DNA of 64,000 nt from Phosphoribacter sp037045045 (GTDB lineage Bacteria > Actinomycetota > Actinomycetes > Actinomycetales > Dermatophilaceae). Positions 59,495 to 64,000 of the stretch are shown here, piece after piece. A program made the translations under genes and the position numbers. Position 1 is the first letter of the stretch. The number at the start of each line of letters is the position of its first letter. The stretch covers positions 439,013-503,012 of the forward strand of contig JBAOHL010000004.1 in NCBI GenBank assembly GCA_037045045.1, written 5' to 3'. The notes beneath the pieces were generated by a model, which worked only from the letters and a program-made list of their open reading frames with translations, was not told where the DNA came from and ran no database searches.

Positions 59495-60657
59495 ACCTGG
59501 GCGACCTCAGCCAGGCGAGGAATCTGTTCCACCTTGACATCCAGGTATGTTGCCGCCGTCACGCTGTCGATCAGCGTTCGACGGTGGGCGTCCGCGACTC
59601 GTCGCACGTAACCCTTCCCCAGATCTCTGGCCTTCGTGTAGTAGAAGTTTCCGCCGGAGGATCCACGCGTGATGACGGCGGCGCTTTGTGAGTCACGAAA
59701 GAGTCTGTACTCAGCAAGTGTTGCTAAGCCGAGAGTTACGAGGCGCCGTAGGAATGCTTCGACGCTCACGCCATGCGGCTTTGCACCCTCCAGAAGCTCA
59801 GTTAGGGACCAGCACGTGCCGGGCGCATGCTCCGCGACGACTGATGAACTCAGGACCTCGGGCGCTGGCATGAGAATCTCGGCGGCCGCAGCGTTGCAGC
59901 GGGCCTCGAGTCGTCTGTCAGGTGACCTCAGGACCGTGTCAGTCGTGGTGTCGCAGAGGCCCTCCGTGTGTAGGAGGAGGTGCACGAACTCGTGCACCAG
60001 GGAGAACAGTCGACCCCTCGGTGAATCTGTTCCGTTGAGCATGACAACTGGCAGTTCATCGAAGTACAGCGAGAACGCGCGCATCTCGCCCACCTGGACA
60101 TCGCCGCCTGACGTGGTCATGACGAGAATCCCGGACTCCTCCATGGCGTTCGTCCAGTAGTTCAGGTGCGCATACGCGTCTGCGGAAGGCGGTGGCCGAC
60201 GCGCTACGGCCTGCTGATGGAGCATTCCTGCAGCCCAAGCAGCGAGAGCGGCGTCATCGCTGAACCCTCGGGGTGAGCGCCATGCGGTCGACGGGGACTC
60301 TTCGTCAAGCTCAGCGATGTCCAGCAGCGCGTCTCGTTGGACATGCGCTCTGCGGTACTCCGCGTGTAGGGCAGTTGACCAGACGCCAACGGACGAGGCT
60401 GCCACGCGCCTGAAGTCTCTGAGGGTCTCGAAGCCAGTTGGAGGTTCAGGGAGAAAAAAGACTGCGAGACTACGCCGGTACACGGCGGCGGCCTTGCGAA
60501 GTTGGGCCACAGTAGGCCGAATGGACCCCTGCTCCCACTCCTCAACGCGGTCATCAGGCAGTCCAATCTTGCGCGCCGCGGCCTTGGGCTCGAGGTTGGC
60601 AGTTGTCCTAGCCCAGACCAACATCGCAGGGTCGACAAGTGCCGGTATGGACGGCAT
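59491..60657 (-). CDS. XRE-ImmA/IrrE metallopeptidase, putative antitoxin
   Basis: ATG 60657 overlaps the hsdR stop by one base (TAATG). The 388-residue protein has an N-terminal helix-turn-helix of XRE type (EPKAAARKIGLPDDRVEEW, then IRPTVAQLRKAA) and a zinc peptidase with H222-E223-F-V-H226 (LVHEFVHLLLHTEG), with the third ligand Glu likely in EARCNAAAAEILMP. Such proteins bind their promoter and may cleave a repressor or partner. It is coupled to the DUF4411 gene, the classical XRE-peptidase/PIN pair. Confidence 0.88.
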   Translation of the reverse strand: MPSIPALVDPAMLVWARTTANLEPKAAARKIGLPDDRVEEWEQGSIRPTVAQLRKAAAVYRRSLAVFFLPEPPTGFETLRDFRRVAASSVGVWSTALHAEYRRAHVQRDALLDIAELDEESPSTAWRSPRGFSDDAALAAWAAGMLHQQAVARRPPPSADAYAHLNYWTNAMEESGILVMTTSGGDVQVGEMRAFSLYFDELPVVMLNGTDSPRGRLFSLVHEFVHLLLHTEGLCDTTTDTVLRSPDRRLEARCNAAAAEILMPAPEVLSSSVVAEHAPGTCWSLTELLEGAKPHGVSVEAFLRRLVTLGLATLAEYRLFRDSQSAAVITRGSSGGNFYYTKARDLGKGYVRRVADAHRRTLIDSVTAATYLDVKVEQIPRLAEVAQV

Positions 60658-63600
60658 TAGCTGATGGCCTCCTTCCGGAACTCGTCGTAGGTGCCGGCGA
60701 GGTACCTGACGAGGGAGACCTGGAAGTCGGGGTTGGAGAAGAACAGGTCGAACAGCACGCCGTTCTTGTCGTGGCGATCGATGAGCAGGTCCTTCACCTT
60801 CTGCTCGAGGACCATCTCGAACTGGCTGCGGTCGTTGTTGAGGGCGACCTCGCGCATTTCGTCGTCTTCCTTGACCACAACCCACTGCTGGTCCACCCAG
60901 ACCTTGTCGGCCTCGCCGAGGTCGGCTCCGTACTTGTCGTTCATCGCCGAGATCAGTGCGGACAGCTTGTCGAGCACCGGCTCGACCGTCGCACCCTTGC
61001 CCTCACCCGGGAGTGCCACGCCGGGCTCGTCCGAGCCGGCGAGCTCGATCGCCGCCTCGGAGGTCACTGCGATCCGAAGGTGTGTCAGCTGCACCGACTT
61101 GGAGATCTGCGGCATCGGGCTGTTCTCCCCCGGAGGCAACTCCAACAGCAGCAGCCGTCCGTAGAGGAAGAGCCGCTCCCAGTCGGTGTCGGCCCACGGC
61201 ATCACCTGAGCGACGAAGGCATACGCCCGGCAGAAGTGCTCCAGCGTCCGCCGGAACTCGTCCGTCTTCTCCTCCTCCAACGCCGCGAAGCGCCCAACAG
61301 CAGGCTCGAGGTTGCCGTAGAGCACCGACTGCTGCGCCGGGTCCTCCGACAGCAGCGCCGCGACGGCCGCTTCCATCTCGGGCATGGACAGCACCCCGGC
61401 CGCCATGAGGTCGTGCTCCATCGTGGCCAGCACGTTGGGCTCGGTCGGGGTCGAGAACGACTCCTCGTAGAACGGCTCGAACGAGGCCTTGATCTCCTCG
61501 GCCGTGTTGGCGAAGTCCAGGACGAACGTGTCCTCTTTCCCCGGGTGCGTGCGGTTCAACCGGGACAGCGTCTGCACGGCGGCGACACCGGAGAGCTTCT
61601 TGTCGACATACATGGTGTGAAGTAGCGGCTCGTCGAACCCGGTCTGGTACTTCTCAGCCACCACGAGCACCTGGTACTCCGGTCCGCGAAACCGCTTGGG
61701 CAGCTGCCCCTCGGAGAAGCCGTTGATGCTCGCCTCCGTCACCGGCGGAGCCTCCGGCGCGTCCGGGTCGGTCAGCGGACCGGAGAACGCCACCAAGGTC
61801 CGCAGCGGCCGCTCCCCCTGGTCGTACCCCTTCTTCGCGATGTATGACGTCAACGCCGCCTGCGTGCGCACCGCGTGCAGGCGCGATCGGGTCACGACCA
61901 TCGCCTTGGCCTGCCCGTCGATCTTGCCCGCGGTCTTCTGCCGGAAGTGCTCGATGATCACCTCCGCCTTCGCGTCCAGCGCATACGGGTGCAGCGACGC
62001 GAACCGGGCAAGGGCAGCGCGACCCTTGCCCGTCTCCATCTCCGGGTCGTTGCGCGGGTGGGCATTGGCGAGCTTGTAGTACACGCCATACGTCGTGTAG
62101 TTCGCCAGCACGTCGAGGATGAACCCCTCCGCGATGGCCTGCCGCATCGAGTACGTGTGGAACGGCCGCTTGTGCCCGTCCGCGCCGACCTGCCCGAAGG
62201 TATCGAGCGTCTTCGGCTTCGGTGTGGCCGTGAACGCGAAGAACGACAGGTTCTTCTGCTTGCCCCGGTGCCGCGCGCTGGCTAACAGCGCCTCGTCCGA
62301 CGCCTCGACCGCTTCTTCGTATGCCGTCCGCTCGGCTTCCTCAGCCGCCTCCAGTGCCGATTCGCACACCGGAGCCGAGGACCTTCTTCAGTTTGGCGAC
62401 CGAGTCGCCACTGGAGGAGGAGTGGGCCTCGTCGACGATGACCGCGAACCGCCGGCCGACGACCCCCTTGGCGGCGTCCCCCTTGGCGGCGTCCCCCGCG
62501 GCGGCCTCCTTCGCAGCCAGGTCGGCGACGACGGGGAACTTCTGCAGGGTCGTGATGATGACCCGCGCCGCGTGCCCCTCCAGCGCTTCCTTGAGCTGAG
62601 CCGAGTTCTCATCGACCCGCACGATCGTCCCCGGAGTGTGCTCCAGCCCGGCTACGGTGTCCTGCAACTGTCGATCCAGGACCTTGCGGTCGGTGATGAC
62701 GACGACCTTGTCGAAGATCGGCGCGTCATCGGGCCCATGGAGGCGCGACAACGCGTGGGCCGTCCACGCGATGGTGTTGGACTTTCCCGACCCCGCCGAG
62801 TGCTGCACCAGCCGGTCCACGCCAGCGCCATCCCGGTACGTCGCGGCCAGGATCGAGCGCACCGCGTGCCACTGGTGGAACCGCGGGAACAGCACCCGGT
62901 CGCCCTCGACGTGGATGAACGACCCGAGCAGGTCCAGCCACGCGTCGCGCTGCCACACCTGCTCCCACAAGTACGCGGTCTGGTAGCCGTCCTTGGTCGG
63001 TGGGTTCCCGGCCGTCCCGGTGTTCCCGGCGCCGCCGCTGCCCTGGTCGAACGGCAGGAACACCGTCGCCTCCCGGGCCAGCCGGGTCGTCATCGCCACC
63101 CGATGCGGATCGACCGCGAAGTGCACCAGCGTCCGCGCCCGGAAGATCAGGTCGATCGGGTTCCGGTCAGCCCGATACTGCGCCATCGCGTCCTCGACGT
63201 TCTGGTGCGTCAGCGGGTTCTTCAGCTCCGCGGTCGCCACCGGGATCCCATTGACCACGAGCGTCATGTCGAGGGAGTCCGATGGGTTCGACTCCGAGTG
63301 ATGCAGCTGCCGCACCACCCCGAGCTGGTTCGCCTCATACCGCTGTGTCTGCTCCGCGTTCAGGCCGCTGGCCGGCTTGAAGAAGCACAGGCGCACGCTC
63401 ACGCCCGAGTCCTTCACCGGCGAGCGAAGCACGCTGATCGTCCCGCGGTGGTCGAGCGCGGTGACGACGACCTTGAGGAACTTCTCCCGCGCCGTCGACT
63501 CGCCACCGTGACGGGTCACGAGCTGCTGCCAAGCCTTCGGCTGGGAGGCCTTGACGAAGCGCGATCACCTCGTTGCCGAAGACCCCCACCTTCCGGTCGT

Positions 63601-63688
63601 ATGCCGCGGGGTCCAGCTTGCGCCAGCCGTCGCTGAGCAGGTGTGCCTCGATGTTCGACTCGAAGGCCGACTCCTTCGTGATGCTCAT
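60657..63688 (-). pseudogene. hsdR: Type I restriction subunit HsdR (second locus), two frameshifts
   Basis: The frame opens at ATG 63688 (MSITKESAFESNIEAHLLSDG) and breaks near 63560 after GVFGNEVIA. The normal continuation FVKASQPKAWQQLVTRHGG is one base out. A second break near 62365 splits LKKVLGSG from CESALEAAEEAERTAYEEA. The segments together give about 1010 residues with nuclease motifs (LDMTLVVNGIPVATAELKN), Walker A SAGSGKSNT, DEAH (VIVDEAHSSSS), TATP and motif VI (TLSRLNRTHPGK). Each break is a one- or two-base change. The order on the minus strand is hsdS, hsdR, ImmA/IrrE, DUF4411. Confidence 0.85.
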
Positions 63689-63695
63689 CCCTGCC

Positions 63696-64000
63696 TCATC
63701 CCGGTATCCCGCTGCCAGCCGTCGTCACGTCGAGTTCACCAGTCACCGCGGCCGTGATCAACGCCTGCTTGAACTGACCCAACAATTCAGCTCCGTGACG
63801 CAGTTGGGAGATGCGGAGGTCGCGTTCTTGACGGTGCATCTTGTCCTCATGGCCCAAGCGGTCGTGATCACTCAAGGGAGCCGTAGGAACAGGTAGCGTC
63901 AAGATGTCTTCACCCCGCAGTTTCGGCATTGATCCCGACGTCCCCCGAGCGATCACTGCTATGAGCTGCCGAATCCTTGGGCTCCGTAGGGCCGCACTAG
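63696..64000 (-). CDS. hsdS: HsdS C-terminal part, continues past window edge
   Basis: The frame is open from the window edge to TGA at 63696 and is partial. The visible about 100 residues read LRSPRIRQLIAVIARGTSG, KLRGEDILTLPVPTAPLSDH and AELLGQFKQALITAAVTGELD, the typical end of a specificity subunit (usual LPVPPLDEQ, then the ALITAAVTG helix). It is followed after 7 bp by the hsdR start. The methylase gene should lie further right. Confidence 0.8.
   Translation of the reverse strand, partial: SAALRSPRIRQLIAVIARGTSGSMPKLRGEDILTLPVPTAPLSDHDRLGHEDKMHRQERDLRISQLRHGAELLGQFKQALITAAVTGELDVTTAGSGIPG

Overview
This 64 kb window is high-GC actinobacterial chromosome. The signs are frequent GTG starts, the actinobacterial ribosomal block rpsF-ssb-rpsR-rplI, a perfect actinobacterial DnaA box (TTGTCCACA) upstream of dnaB, ECF sigma and LCP genes, and tight ATGA/GTGA gene overlaps. 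The flavour suggests Micrococcales, perhaps near Intrasporangiaceae/Dermatophilaceae; that placement is inference from gene content only. No tRNA, rRNA or CRISPR array was recognised.

Layout. 1-10,700 is an accessory region: two tandem IS481-type elements (one frameshifted, one truncated), a vapBC toxin-antitoxin pair, a membrane protein, and a type I restriction-modification (RM) locus. In that locus hsdM has lost its catalytic core and hsdS carries an in-frame amber codon, while hsdR is intact. 10,779-18,930 holds a frameshifted alkA, a SWIM-finger/large-protein gene pair, small membrane proteins, a proline iminopeptidase and a YdeI-like protein. 19,000-31,400 is metabolic and regulatory: an F420/NADP-type oxidoreductase divergent from a TetR regulator, an Na+/H+ antiporter, glycolate/lactate oxidase subunits GlcD/GlcF, LON-like, CHAD and RidA proteins, a two-component system with a His/acid-tailed secreted protein, and an alpha/beta hydrolase. 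31,500-35,125 is a redox module (ApbE flavin transferase, ferric-reductase-like membrane protein, NuoF-like flavoprotein, small ferredoxin). 35,229-40,170 holds rocD, an ECF sigma factor fused to a zinc anti-sigma domain, DUF2892, DinB-like and MOSC genes. 40,300-45,430 is the ribosomal/ssb operon followed by LCP, MauE-like and MATE genes. 46,197-49,656 is an SsuABC-type importer. 49,916-55,384 reads as one operon: AlkD-like, histidine kinase, response regulator, ABC-2 exporter. dnaB (56,297-58,780) carries a 373-residue intein. 58,781-64,000 is a second accessory block with a second, broken type I RM locus translationally coupled to an ImmA/IrrE peptidase and a DUF4411 PIN-like protein.

Two window-wide patterns stand out. 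The octamer GTATGCCG/CGGCATAC occurs about 60 times (roughly one per kb) on both strands, in coding and non-coding DNA, and is nearly absent from the accessory blocks. Intergenic DNA is full of tandem repeats (82, 52, 155, 40, 20 and 15 bp units). Several genes (transposase, alkA, a DinB gene, hsdR at two places) are broken by single small indels; these may be true decay or uncorrected sequencing errors.
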